Positions 55,761 to 64,000 of a DNA stretch of 64,000 bases are shown one piece after another. The stretch lies in the NCBI RefSeq assembly GCF_034480035.2, contig NZ_CP118753.2:1003210-1067209 (forward strand). The letters are read 5' to 3'. This DNA comes from Methanosphaera sp. ISO3-F5 (lineage in GTDB: Archaea; Methanobacteriota; Methanobacteria; Methanobacteriales; Methanobacteriaceae). A program made the translations under genes and the position numbers. The notes under the pieces are model-generated. The model was not told the DNA's origin. It did no database searches and worked only from the letters and a program-made list of their open reading frames with translations. Position 1 is the first letter of the stretch, and every line of letters starts with the position of its first letter.

Positions 55761-56774
55761 ATGAATTTGAAAGATAATTTAATTAACGTGTTAAAGGGTA
55801 AAGGTTCAGAAATAACTCCTGTTGTAGCATTCCCCACAGTGTTAACAACACAATTACTGGATATGGCTCATACAACATTTGATGAGGCATGTCATGATGC
55901 AGATAAAATGGCAGAGGTAGCAGGTTCAGTGTATGAACACACAGGCCTTGAGGCAATAACTGTGCCATTAGACTTATGGTTTGAATCAGAATCATTCGGA
56001 TATGTTGTTGAAAGACAGGAAGGAAAAATTACTCCAAAAGTATGTGTTGCACCATTCAAGAGTGTTGAAGAATTGGAAGTTCCCCGAGATTTTACTTGTC
56101 TAGGACAATTTCCTGTAATAGAGAAAGCAGCAAGCATACTTCATGAAAGATATGATGACAAGGATGTGCCACTAGTGGGTGAAGTGACGGGTGCTTTCAC
56201 ATTACTAACTGATCTTGTGGATATGGGTGAGATAATTAAGATGTTGAACTCAGATTATCTGGGAATTGATGATGCCCTCGAAGAGATTAACACAGTATTA
56301 TTGGATGAGGTGGAGTTTTATAATGATATTGGCGTTGATGTGATAGTGGTGAATGATCCTAGTTCCACGTCACGTATATTGAAGCCTGACCTGTTTGAGG
56401 ATCTTGTTGGACCTTACTTATCTGAATTGTATGATGCAATGAATGTTCCGGGTGTTCTTCATATATGTGGTGATACACGCCCATCCTTGGAGCATATGCT
56501 CTCATGTGGCTATGATGGTCTCAGCATATCACAGGAAGTGGACATAACTAGTATAAGTGCTTTACGTGAGGAGATTGGAAGCAATACTATGATTTGTGGA
56601 AATGTTGCTATTGGTGAAACGTTATTGATGGGCAGTGCTGATAAGATATTGGAAGATTCAACAGAATGTCTGGAGAAGGGAGTTGACATTTTAGGTCCTA
56701 GTTGTAACATTGCCTATGAAACACCCCTGAACAATATACGGGCAATGGTGGAAGCAAGGAATAGTTATTTGTGA
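55761..56774 (+). CDS. mtaA: Methylcobalamin:coenzyme M methyltransferase (MtaA-type)
   Basis: Start at ATG 55761 (337 residues); the upstream in-frame ATG lacks a site. This uroporphyrinogen-decarboxylase-fold enzyme transfers the methyl group from methylated corrinoid protein MtaC to coenzyme M, giving methyl-CoM in methanol-based methanogenesis. The zinc ligands expected for MtaA/MtbA are visible: His234 and Cys236 in VLHICGDTRPSL and Cys315 in LGPSCNIAYETPL. The N-terminal region (VVAFPTVLTTQLLD) and VVGEVTGAF-like segment also fit. MtaB and MtaC are not in this window. MtbA (methylamine) is the alternative paralogue, so the symbol is probable rather than certain. Confidence 0.85.
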   Translation: MNLKDNLINVLKGKGSEITPVVAFPTVLTTQLLDMAHTTFDEACHDADKMAEVAGSVYEHTGLEAITVPLDLWFESESFGYVVERQEGKITPKVCVAPFKSVEELEVPRDFTCLGQFPVIEKAASILHERYDDKDVPLVGEVTGAFTLLTDLVDMGEIIKMLNSDYLGIDDALEEINTVLLDEVEFYNDIGVDVIVVNDPSSTSRILKPDLFEDLVGPYLSELYDAMNVPGVLHICGDTRPSLEHMLSCGYDGLSISQEVDITSISALREEIGSNTMICGNVAIGETLLMGSADKILEDSTECLEKGVDILGPSCNIAYETPLNNIRAMVEARNSYL

Positions 56775-56912
56775 CACGCCATTAATAACAAATTTTTAGA
56801 AGAGTATATTCATAAGAAGGTATAAATTATAGGAAGAACTATTATTGATTATAAGCCGCATAATTATAATATAATCAATAATAAATACTATAATTATTAT
56901 TTTGTGGGGGTA

Positions 56913-57674
56913 ATGGAAATTAAAAGAATAACAAATAAGAAAGTACACCTGGTACTATTCATGCTACTGTGTATCGTATCATTATCAGTATCCTCTGCAT
57001 ACTATACTGGAACAGGTTTCACACACAGTAAGGCAGATAATTATTATGACTCATATTCTACACAGGACATACTGGGAAAATATGAGAACACCTATTTAAC
57101 CAGTGAAGAACGTGCCGTCTGTACAAAAGTAGTGGATGGAGATACAATCTACTTATCCAATGGAAAAAAAGTTCGACTAGTGGGAGTAAACACTCCAGAA
57201 AAAGGAGTGGCAGGATGTCAAGCTTCCAAAAGATTTGTTGAAAAATTATGTTTAAACAAAGAAGTTGGAATAAATGCTGATGACCGAAAATACACAGATA
57301 AGTATGGTAGAACACTAGCCGTGGTAATAGTTGATGGAAAGAATTTGAATGAAATGCTTCTAAAGGAGGGCCTGGCAGAGGTAATGTTCATACCACCAAG
57401 TGAATTCTCACCATACAAGTGGGCTGAGGGTGCACCAGCAGCTGATCATGTGACAACAACAGATACCAGTACTAGTGTAGAGTCTTCCAGTTCCACTAAT
57501 AACCTGGCCAGCAGCAGTTCTGATGGTTATGTGGGAAATATAAATTCACAAAAGTTTCATAAGCCGGACTGTAAAGGAGTAAGTAAGATGAGTGATAAGA
57601 ACAAGGTTTACTTCTCCAGCAGACAGGATGCAATTGATAATGGGTATCAGGCCTGTCATATATGCAACCCCTAA
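56913..57674 (+). CDS. Secreted thermonuclease (SNase) with C-terminal Ada-like metal-binding tail
   Basis: The start ATG 56913 follows GGGGGT; 253 residues. Signal peptide (HLVLFMLLCIVSLSVSSA), then a staphylococcal-nuclease fold at about 70-170: VDGDT (Asp75, Asp77), Arg88, Glu96 in VNTPEKG and Arg133 in YGRTLAVV, matching the catalytic Arg-Glu-Arg set. The usual calcium-ligand Asp before TPE is Asn93. After a Ser/Thr linker, the last 45 residues (FHKPDCKGV ... GYQACHICNP) look like the zinc-binding module seen in Ada and in secreted nucleases. It probably degrades extracellular nucleic acids for nutrition or defence. Confidence 0.88.
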   Translation: MEIKRITNKKVHLVLFMLLCIVSLSVSSAYYTGTGFTHSKADNYYDSYSTQDILGKYENTYLTSEERAVCTKVVDGDTIYLSNGKKVRLVGVNTPEKGVAGCQASKRFVEKLCLNKEVGINADDRKYTDKYGRTLAVVIVDGKNLNEMLLKEGLAEVMFIPPSEFSPYKWAEGAPAADHVTTTDTSTSVESSSSTNNLASSSSDGYVGNINSQKFHKPDCKGVSKMSDKNKVYFSSRQDAIDNGYQACHICNP

Positions 57675-57912
57675 ACACCCTATTTTTTTTAAATAATTAT
57701 ATTAGTACATGTACATGTAATACTAGTTTTTTCTAAAAATGTATCATACAAATCATTTTAAACAACATACCAATAAGAATAATACAAACATTTATAAAAA
57801 ACACCATAAATACTATTACACAACTACAAAAACAATACATATAAATAAAATATTACCTGTAACTAAAAAAAAATGAAATAAAATAATAAAAAAACGATAA
57901 GGGGAAAAGAAA

Positions 57913-58692
57913 ATGATAACCTGGAAACACTTATTCAACCAGAAAATATTAGAAAAAAGCAAAAACTACAAAGGAAAAATCAGTGAAATAAAACATACTC
58001 CAAGTACAATAACAGCACAACTAAAAACAAACAAAGAATTCAAAGTAGAACTAATAATAGAAGAAAATCAATTATTTGACCTAAACTGTACATGTTCAAA
58101 CAAAACACATTGCATACATCAAGCAGTATTCCTACGATTCATAGAAGAATTCCCAGAAATCCTAGAAGACCACCAAAAATACTATAAACCACAAAAATCA
58201 GTATTAAACAAAGACTGCGAACAAATGCTAAAACAAGTAAGCATAACACGCCTAAACACATTCATAAAAAAAGAATTAAAACAAAACCCACAATTCAAAT
58301 ATGATTTCATCAAATACTTCCAGAACAAATCATTAATAGATGAAAAACTATACGAAAAAAAACTGAACACAATATTCAACAACGCAAAAGGACAAGGATT
58401 CAGCTACCATGGCTACTATGAAATGAGAAGCCTAGCAAAACCACTAAAAAAATACATGAGAACCGACATTAAAAAACTAATAGAAGCAAAAGAATACAAA
58501 CTAGCATGCAAACTATTAAACAATATAATGGAAAAGTTATCAGATGAAAATTACTTCGATGATAGAAGATTCTATGACATAGTTTATTATTACCAGGATT
58601 ATGCAGATATACTACTAGAACAGAACATTAATGACAAAGATAAAAACAAAATAAAAAAATATTTAATCCACTTCTACGAATTCGGATTCTAA
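57913..58692 (+). CDS. SWIM zinc-finger protein
   Basis: 259 residues. A SWIM motif Cys59-x-Cys61-x5-Cys67-x-His69 (NCTCSNKTHCIH) follows an N-terminal beta-rich segment (KNYKGKISEIKHTPSTITAQ), the usual layout in archaeal and bacterial SWIM proteins. The remainder is basic and helical. SWIM domains bind DNA or protein and often occur with SWI/SNF helicases, but no helicase is adjacent here. The gene is single, with an AAGGGGA site before the ATG. The precise role is unknown. Confidence 0.78.
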   Translation: MITWKHLFNQKILEKSKNYKGKISEIKHTPSTITAQLKTNKEFKVELIIEENQLFDLNCTCSNKTHCIHQAVFLRFIEEFPEILEDHQKYYKPQKSVLNKDCEQMLKQVSITRLNTFIKKELKQNPQFKYDFIKYFQNKSLIDEKLYEKKLNTIFNNAKGQGFSYHGYYEMRSLAKPLKKYMRTDIKKLIEAKEYKLACKLLNNIMEKLSDENYFDDRRFYDIVYYYQDYADILLEQNINDKDKNKIKKYLIHFYEFGF

Positions 58693-58816
58693 AACAAAAT
58701 GATTATACAAACATGTTACATAAAATGTGGTTATCAAAGAAAAAATACATTGAAAAAAATATAAAAAATAGAAGATTAGAATATTATTATCCATTCTAAT
58801 CACACGTTTTTAACAT

Positions 58817-59629
58817 TTAATTGAAGTTTATTGTTTGAGTAAATATTGGATTACTACTAAAGCTTTCACTTACTCGTATCTCTACCTTTGCAGGCTTTTT
58901 ACTTGAATCTTCATAATATGGTATGTTCAGCTGATATTTCTGATTAGCTTTAACATCATTTAAGATTCCAGAATCATAAGTTTCCGTAATTTGTGTTCCA
59001 TCAGCTGCAAACCATACTCCTTTTACCTGTACACTTTCAAGATCTTTCTCAGAAGTTAATGTTCCCTGCACTCCACCAGTATAAGTTCCATAAGATACTT
59101 TCAAATCACTACTTACATTAGTAATATGTATCCCATTTGCCTTTTCTTGTAAATTATTATTATAACTGGCATCACCAATTACACCGGATAATATTATCAG
59201 TACTGCAGAGATAATTACCACTGCCCAGTAGATAGTATTGTTGGATGTTCGTGGAAAATTCGGATATCTTTGTTTAATCTGTGTTTTGTTCATATAATAG
59301 TTTTCATCATCAAATTGTGAGCTGTTTTCTGATTTATCTTTCTCAGTGTATGCTATTATTGCTGCTATTATATAGAATAGGAAACCTGCCAGTCCCATTA
59401 CACTGGTTCCTATCAGCACTCCTACTCCACATACAATGTATTGTGCTATTGCAATTTTATAATCCTTATTGAACAGGTAGATTCCTAACAGTCCTAGTAT
59501 GCTAGCTATAAGTGTTATTGACCCGTTTGTTGCAAGGTCTGCACTTAGTCCTGACCATGCATATGCATAAATTGCTCCTCCCAGACCACATATGAATGCA
59601 AGTACTGCTATTATGGGATTAATTTTCAT
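58817..59629 (-). CDS. Multi-span membrane protein with external FxLYD-like domain
   Basis: 270 residues. Four N-terminal hydrophobic segments (about 5-27, 35-54, 60-80, 82-95) are followed by a charged cytoplasmic loop, a fifth span (IYWAVVIISAVLIILSGVI, about 133-151) and an extracellular beta domain (GTYTGGVQGTLTSEKDLESVQVKGVWFAADG) with the FxLYD pattern. The N-terminal part resembles DUF4064-type membrane domains. It probably forms an operon with the SHOCT protein gene that follows leftwards upstream (18 nt). Function unknown; cell-envelope role likely. Confidence 0.72.
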   Translation of the reverse strand: MKINPIIAVLAFICGLGGAIYAYAWSGLSADLATNGSITLIASILGLLGIYLFNKDYKIAIAQYIVCGVGVLIGTSVMGLAGFLFYIIAAIIAYTEKDKSENSSQFDDENYYMNKTQIKQRYPNFPRTSNNTIYWAVVIISAVLIILSGVIGDASYNNNLQEKANGIHITNVSSDLKVSYGTYTGGVQGTLTSEKDLESVQVKGVWFAADGTQITETYDSGILNDVKANQKYQLNIPYYEDSSKKPAKVEIRVSESFSSNPIFTQTINFN

Positions 59630-59647
59630 ACGCTTAATCCTCCCCTT

Positions 59648-60193
59648 TTATTCTATTTTCATTTTAAGTAGTTCTTTCTTTTTTTCCTCAAATTCTTCCT
59701 CTGAGATTATGCCCTCTTTCATAAGATTGTGGAAGTTACGTATTTCCTCGGAGATATTGATTTTTTCTTCTTTTTCCTCGGTTTCTTGGATTAATGGTGT
59801 GTTATTGTAATTAATGCTTGTGTCAGTGTAACTTGGAGTTTTGTTTAATAGTTTTTCGTCTTTTCGTGTGTTATTTCTCATTCTTTTAATGCTTTCATAG
59901 AAGTTTTTAAATTCAATCTCGTTTTCTAGGCAGTTTACCTCAAATTGGTCTCCTGCTATTCCAATATAAAATTTATCTTTTAATAGGAAGTTACCCTTGG
60001 AGAATAGTAGAAAATCGATGTCCTGTACTGGTTTATTATAATTAAACATTGAATCAAGTGATCTGATTTTAAATTTATTCTCTGATAATTCAAGGGATAC
60101 ATTTCCCACATCTTTTATTTTTGCACTGTTTAGTCGGGGTACATCCACTTTTTTAGTATGGGTGTTAACCTCGTTGATTTTGTTTAAAGTCAT
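59648..60193 (-). CDS. SHOCT-domain protein
   Basis: Start at ATG 60193 after AGTGAT (181 residues). The last 30 residues (FHNLMKEGIISEEEFEEKKK) are a clear SHOCT (short C-terminal) oligomerisation motif. The first 110 residues have alternating strands (GNVSLELSENKFKIRSL, IDFLLFSKGNFLLKDKFYIG, AGDQFEVNCLENEIEFKNFY) like bacterial PH-type domains that commonly precede SHOCT. It is immediately upstream of the membrane protein gene at 58817-59629. Function unknown; often associated with membrane quality control. Confidence 0.78.
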   Translation of the reverse strand: MTLNKINEVNTHTKKVDVPRLNSAKIKDVGNVSLELSENKFKIRSLDSMFNYNKPVQDIDFLLFSKGNFLLKDKFYIGIAGDQFEVNCLENEIEFKNFYESIKRMRNNTRKDEKLLNKTPSYTDTSINYNNTPLIQETEEKEEKINISEEIRNFHNLMKEGIISEEEFEEKKKELLKMKIE

Positions 60194-60374
60194 AAAAATC
60201 ACTAAAATTAATTATTTAATGTTTACATGTAATTGTATATAGGATGGTTAATTTAAAGGTATTGTTATTATATATTATGGGTATGACGGGCAAATTAGTA
60301 TGTGGCATTATTTTTAAAAATAGTTATTGAAATTTAAGTATAATTATGTTAAAGGGGAGGGTGGGTGGTGAAGT

Positions 60375-60890
60375 TTATTCAAGGTCTAACTGTCCGAATA
60401 ATAATGGTATGCTATGTCCCTCGTTAATAGCCTGAGTACAAAGGTGAGCATCATACGAGGAGTATATTATAAGTGCTATTCCCATTATTAATGAAAGGAT
60501 TGTTCCAACAGCTTCTGATACTACTAATATTATTGCTACGTTAAATAATGTTATAAGTAATCCAACAGCTCCAATTACGAGTCCTCTCTTGAATAATCCA
60601 AGATATATTTGTCCTATACCTGCTAGGAAGTAGAAGAATATACCACCTATACAATTTAATATTATTGCAATAATAGCATTTTTCTTTTTGGGTGGTGTGT
60701 AGTTTGGCTGATAAGTGTTTGGCTGAGTGGTTGGTTGTTGGTAGGTCTGGTTATTATCCTGGTAATTATTGTTATTGTCTGGATTAAAATCGTACTGTGT
60801 TTCAGTATTTTCTGGTAAATTATATCCACAGGATGAACAGAACTTTGCATTGTCCTTATTTTGATATCCACAAGACTGACAAGTTTTCAT
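60375..60890 (-). CDS. Zinc-ribbon TM2-like membrane protein
   Basis: Start at ATG 60890, seven bases behind GAGGTGA (171 residues). N-terminal zinc ribbon (CQSCG ... CSSCG, residues 3-22), a Gln/Asn/Pro-rich linker, then three hydrophobic segments (about 70-165) including IGQIYLGLFKRGLVIGAVGLL, which fits TM2-type membrane domains. The C-terminus is cytoplasmic and short. A G-rich patch at 60353-60369 follows the stop. It may sense or regulate envelope state; no direct evidence. Confidence 0.75.
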   Translation of the reverse strand: MKTCQSCGYQNKDNAKFCSSCGYNLPENTETQYDFNPDNNNNYQDNNQTYQQPTTQPNTYQPNYTPPKKKNAIIAIILNCIGGIFFYFLAGIGQIYLGLFKRGLVIGAVGLLITLFNVAIILVVSEAVGTILSLIMGIALIIYSSYDAHLCTQAINEGHSIPLLFGQLDLE

Positions 60891-61739
60891 TATCATTTCA
60901 CCTCTTCATGTCTTTTTGTTTAGAAATAATATATATTTACTGTTTATTATACTTTCACTTATTTGTTTAATATAATTTCTTATTAAATTAAATAGAATGT
61001 TTATGTTCATTAAATATAAACTTTGTTTTTATAATATCAACATAGTACTGGATTATATTAATTTAATAATGTTCATTTTGTTTTAGTAAATTGTGTATTT
61101 GTCATTATTTCTTATTTTATTTATTAAATTAGAAATTTTTTTGATATAATATTTAATTTTGTTGTTTAATCTTTTTTTTATAATTTATTTTGTATTTATA
61201 ATAATTTTTGAAGGTAACTCTTTAATTATTTTTTTTATTGATTTTTTTTAAAAATTATCTTTATTCTTTAATGGTTATTGATGTAAATTATCTCACTATT
61301 ATTTTTTATTTAGATATATCTAATTTTATAAGAAAATTATTTAGAAATCTCTTTTAATAATCCGTTTAATAAATTATAAAACCCAATTAAATTTATTAAA
61401 TACAATAAATAAATATAAATTGTTAATATTATTTATAAAAACATAGTATACGGTAAGTAATCAAGGGGGTCTTGATAAGTAATATATTTCATATTCATAT
61501 ATACATACTTAACAATCATACTAAAAAAAAAAGTTTCATCCACATAAAAAGTATTACAAAAACGAATTTATGCCAACACTCAATTTTTAAAAAAAATTAA
61601 TAACTAATTGATATTAGTTAATTTAGTAGTTTATCTGAAATTTCTAGAAGAGATTCTTTTGATATTGTTGAATTTTAACTCTATTAACTGATAATAATAC
61701 TGGTTTTGTTTTTTTCTCGAATAAAATACTGATAATGAT
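60891..61739. other. Long AT-rich intergenic region with an inverted repeat and a lone IS-end-like sequence
   Basis: About 850 bp without coding character. A TATA-like ATTTATAAAA (61431-61440) is followed, near its expected start site, by the inverted repeat ATCAAG-GGGGT-CTTGAT (61460-61476). Further right, AATTTATGCCAACACTC (61565-61581) resembles the terminal repeats of the IS1182-like elements, but no second end or transposase is seen. Confidence 0.4.
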
Positions 61740-62069
61740 TCATAATTCTTCGATGATCATCTTTGTTCCGTGTTCGTATGCGTATGATTCTTGTTGTAGT
61801 ATGTTGTTGTTTTCTTTGTACCATTCTCTGAATATTTTCTCGGGCGTGTTTTCTTCTTGGTTGGTGAAGATTGTTATCAGTATTTCGTTGAAGATTCTTG
61901 TCTTGTAGTGTCCTTTTACTTCTGTTATGTAGAAGCTATTGTATCCTTCAGTGTTTAGTTGTTTTATTAGTTTGTCTATTATGTTCTCGTTTTTTAGTGA
62001 TATTAGTTTTCCATCCTGGTATTTGTAGCAGGGTATGTGCAGTACATATTTCTGGTTTAGGGTTATCAT
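61740..62069 (-). CDS. Hypothetical protein
   Basis: 109 residues, predicted alpha/beta: short strands (KYVLHIPCYKYQDGKLISL, GYNSFYITEVKGHYKTRIF, ILITIFTNQEE) and a C-terminal helix (PEKIFREWYKENNNIL). It resembles a small dodecin- or DUF3574-like fold only superficially, so no family is assigned. No signal peptide. A possible ribosome binding site (GAGGAACAATAAA) precedes the ATG. The gene stands alone on the minus strand. Confidence 0.6.
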   Translation of the reverse strand: MITLNQKYVLHIPCYKYQDGKLISLKNENIIDKLIKQLNTEGYNSFYITEVKGHYKTRIFNEILITIFTNQEENTPEKIFREWYKENNNILQQESYAYEHGTKMIIEEL

Positions 62070-62212
62070 TTTATTGTTCCTCTTTTTTTTGTTGTGTATA
62101 TATTATTTTTTGGGGTTGTGAATTATTTGTATGTTATTATAGTTATAGATTAAATGAAAAAAAGCCGTATATCCATATTAAGGGAGGGAATATATGGGGG
62201 TTAAACTTGTTT

Positions 62213-62968
62213 CTATTTGAAATAGTATGCTCCACCATCCAAGTATCTTTTTACTGTTTTACCAGTTTTCTTCTCTCTAATGTAAATATTATTTTCTGTT
62301 CCTATATATTCATAGTCAGGATTTCCAGCGAAGTCATGTCTTTCACCTATCTTTTCACCATATATAGTATCTTCACTAGAACTTTTCTTAGTACTGCTGG
62401 TCTTCTTTGTCTTCGTGCTGCTAGTCTTTTTTGTATTGGTTGTGGTAGTATTATTTGCTGTTGTGTTGTTTTGTGCTGTTAGTCCTAGTGCCATGTTTGT
62501 GAAGTTTCCCAGGTCCATGGCAGGTCTTATCTCGGATTTTTTCATTGTATCTACTATGTGGGTTATTGTTTCTAATTTGTTTGTTGTGATTATTATCATT
62601 GATCCTGTCATTGCATTGTAGTCGAAGTATGTGTATGTTCCGCTTTTATTGTATAATGTTATGTTTTCGTGTGTGCAGTTTTGTCCCAGGTTGCTTCCGA
62701 GTTGTGCTCCTATATCGTAGCATCCGTTCAGGTTTTGGTCTTGTGTGTTTTTCCATGACCATGTTTTGATGGACAGGTTATGTCCTCTATCATCGTATGT
62801 GTTATAGTTTTCAGTTTTATTGTCAACATTAGATGTGCTTTGTGGTACTTCCAGTTGGTAACCACTCATCTCCACTGCCTTGTATGAGGGTACTAGTGCC
62901 ATGTATACCATGATACATGCGAAAATAATTATTATGGCGGCAATTATTGCCCCTATTTTTTTGTCCAT
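62213..62968 (-). CDS. Membrane-anchored extracellular protein with adhesin-type tip
   Basis: 251 residues. N-terminal membrane anchor (IGAIIAAIIIIFACIMVYMAL), an extracellular domain beginning MSGYQLEVPQSTSN with YDDRGHNLSIKTWSW, a Thr/Lys/Ser linker with sequons (NNTTANNTTT) and a C-terminal module of about 52 residues (IYGEKIGERHDFAGNPDYEY ... KKTGKTVKRYLDGG). The last module is homologous to the end of the Ig-repeat adhesin at 17681-18964. C-rich tracts (CCCCC and CCCTCCC on its strand, 62183-62201) follow the stop. Function unknown. Confidence 0.72.
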   Translation of the reverse strand: MDKKIGAIIAAIIIIFACIMVYMALVPSYKAVEMSGYQLEVPQSTSNVDNKTENYNTYDDRGHNLSIKTWSWKNTQDQNLNGCYDIGAQLGSNLGQNCTHENITLYNKSGTYTYFDYNAMTGSMIIITTNKLETITHIVDTMKKSEIRPAMDLGNFTNMALGLTAQNNTTANNTTTTNTKKTSSTKTKKTSSTKKSSSEDTIYGEKIGERHDFAGNPDYEYIGTENNIYIREKKTGKTVKRYLDGGAYYFK

Positions 62969-63118
62969 TTATCTTCTCCTGTATACTTGTATTATATTTA
63001 ATCTATTGATTGGGTTTCATATTAATTAAATTATTTTTCATATGCAATGTTGCTGTATTTTATTGAACTGTGAACTGAATTAATAAGGTATATATTATAA
63101 ATTCGTAGTTACAAATAA

Positions 63119-64000
63119 ATGATTATGATAGATTATATTATAAGGGATAATCAAGAATCGGAAGTTTTTGAAAGTAATGATGATACATTAAACGCAAAGA
63201 ATATACTTAAAGAAAACTATCCCTATATATATGAGTGTATGAAAAAAGAGGGTTTTATATTAGAAAATACTGAATGCAATATATTTAAAGAATTATTATA
63301 TGATAATAAGGTAGTAGGTTTTATTGCTTATAATATTGATGAAGATTTTGATAGTATTTCACTAGTAAATGTTTATATAATGCCTGAGTATCGTGGAAAT
63401 AGCATTTTATACAATGAATTGTCAAAAATTTTGAAAAGTGATATTGTATTTTCTGTTTTAGAACCGAATAATTTGATTATAGACTTGTTTATAAAATATG
63501 GGTTTGCAGAAAAATTAAATGAATACCTGGTAGCATCCAGTATATCATTGGATGTAAAATCAGAAAATTATATATCAAATACTAACGATTTTATCCTGGA
63601 TGATGACTCTTTTTATGGATCAAACTTATATGATACTGCTATAAGTGCTACACTACTACTAATAGATATTTCATCTCCTGGAAGTAATATCATATGTTAC
63701 AGTAAAACATTAGAGAGCGATAAAGTTAACTACAATGCAGAAAAACATAGAAATAACATTCAATCACACTTAAAAAATGTAAAAGAAGATATGTTAGAAA
63801 ATTGTGATTTATTTGCAGATATTTTAGTAGATTTAAAGGAAAATCTTCCTAAACCAGAATATGATATAAATGAACTTGTAGGAAAACCTCCTGAATTATC
63901 AGAAATTCTAAAAATAGCATTAGAAGAAATAGGGAAAGAAAGAGTTAAAGAAATACAGGAACAATTGATAGAAGAATATGATGAGGGCATAGTACGTAAT
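63119..64000 (+). CDS. Partial GNAT-like protein (runs off the right edge)
   Basis: From ATG 63119 (or 63125) 294 codons are open to the window end. Residues about 60-135 look like a GNAT acetyltransferase core: VVGFIAYNIDEDFDSISLVN, then VYIMPEYRGNSILYNELSKI (acetyl-CoA loop region; the usual RGxGxG reads RGNSIL), then LIIDLFIKYGFAEK. The region after residue 150 is a different helical, acidic domain of unknown family. There is no strong ribosome binding site. The missing glycines weaken the acetyltransferase reading. The C-terminus lies outside the window. Confidence 0.6.
   Translation, partial: MIMIDYIIRDNQESEVFESNDDTLNAKNILKENYPYIYECMKKEGFILENTECNIFKELLYDNKVVGFIAYNIDEDFDSISLVNVYIMPEYRGNSILYNELSKILKSDIVFSVLEPNNLIIDLFIKYGFAEKLNEYLVASSISLDVKSENYISNTNDFILDDDSFYGSNLYDTAISATLLLIDISSPGSNIICYSKTLESDKVNYNAEKHRNNIQSHLKNVKEDMLENCDLFADILVDLKENLPKPEYDINELVGKPPELSEILKIALEEIGKERVKEIQEQLIEEYDEGIVRN

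Overview
The window looks like chromosomal DNA of a gut methanogen of the order Methanobacteriales, most likely a Methanosphaera-type archaeon. The base composition is very AT-rich, and ribosome binding sites follow the archaeal GGAGG/GGTGAT pattern. There is a methylcobalamin:coenzyme M methyltransferase of the MtaA type (methanol methanogenesis). Much of the window encodes large secreted, Asn/Thr-rich adhesin-like proteins built from Ig-like repeats or parallel beta-helix repeats. No rRNA, tRNA or CRISPR array was seen. GC content and taxonomy were judged by eye, not computed.

Layout. 0-0.4 kb: partial gene for a putative ribbon-helix-helix DNA-binding protein with two upstream 44-bp direct repeats. 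1-3.4 kb: Ig-repeat adhesin. 3.7-6.9 kb: UvrD-type helicase fused to a RecB-type Fe-S nuclease. 7-12.1 kb: the most interesting locus. It holds a small radical SAM enzyme, a zinc-ribbon/helix-hairpin-helix protein, a DUF2997 protein, a Ycf46-like AAA+ ATPase, a second zinc-ribbon/HhH protein and a convergent DUF1257-like protein. 12.7-26.2 kb: secreted and membrane-anchored surface proteins, including three more Ig-repeat adhesins and a frameshifted small membrane protein.

27-41.3 kb: a mosaic accessory region. It has a flavin disulfide reductase, two toxin-antitoxin loci in which the antitoxin ORF is intact and the toxin ORF is broken, and three IS1182-like insertion sequences (one apparently intact, one frameshifted, one a remnant). 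It also has an HNH/ADP-ribosylglycohydrolase pair, a 201-bp leader duplicated in front of two different genes, and a run of small sequon-rich membrane proteins. 42.1-50.1 kb: one giant adhesin of about 2650 residues with tandem 960-bp duplications and a heptad-encoding 21-bp repeat.

50.3-64 kb: metabolic and envelope genes, namely a HAD phosphatase, a tandem-type nitroreductase, an Fe-S flavoprotein, zinc-ribbon membrane proteins, MtaA, a secreted thermonuclease, a SWIM protein, SHOCT and FxLYD-type proteins, and a partial GNAT-like gene at the right edge.

Recurring themes are surface proteins assembled from exchangeable modules (shared C-terminal caps joined to different stalks), C-rich tracts just past the stop codons of many of these genes, and decay of mobile or selfish genes. 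The 7-12 kb cluster is the best candidate for an uncharacterised biochemical system. Family assignments come from reading motifs, not from database searches.
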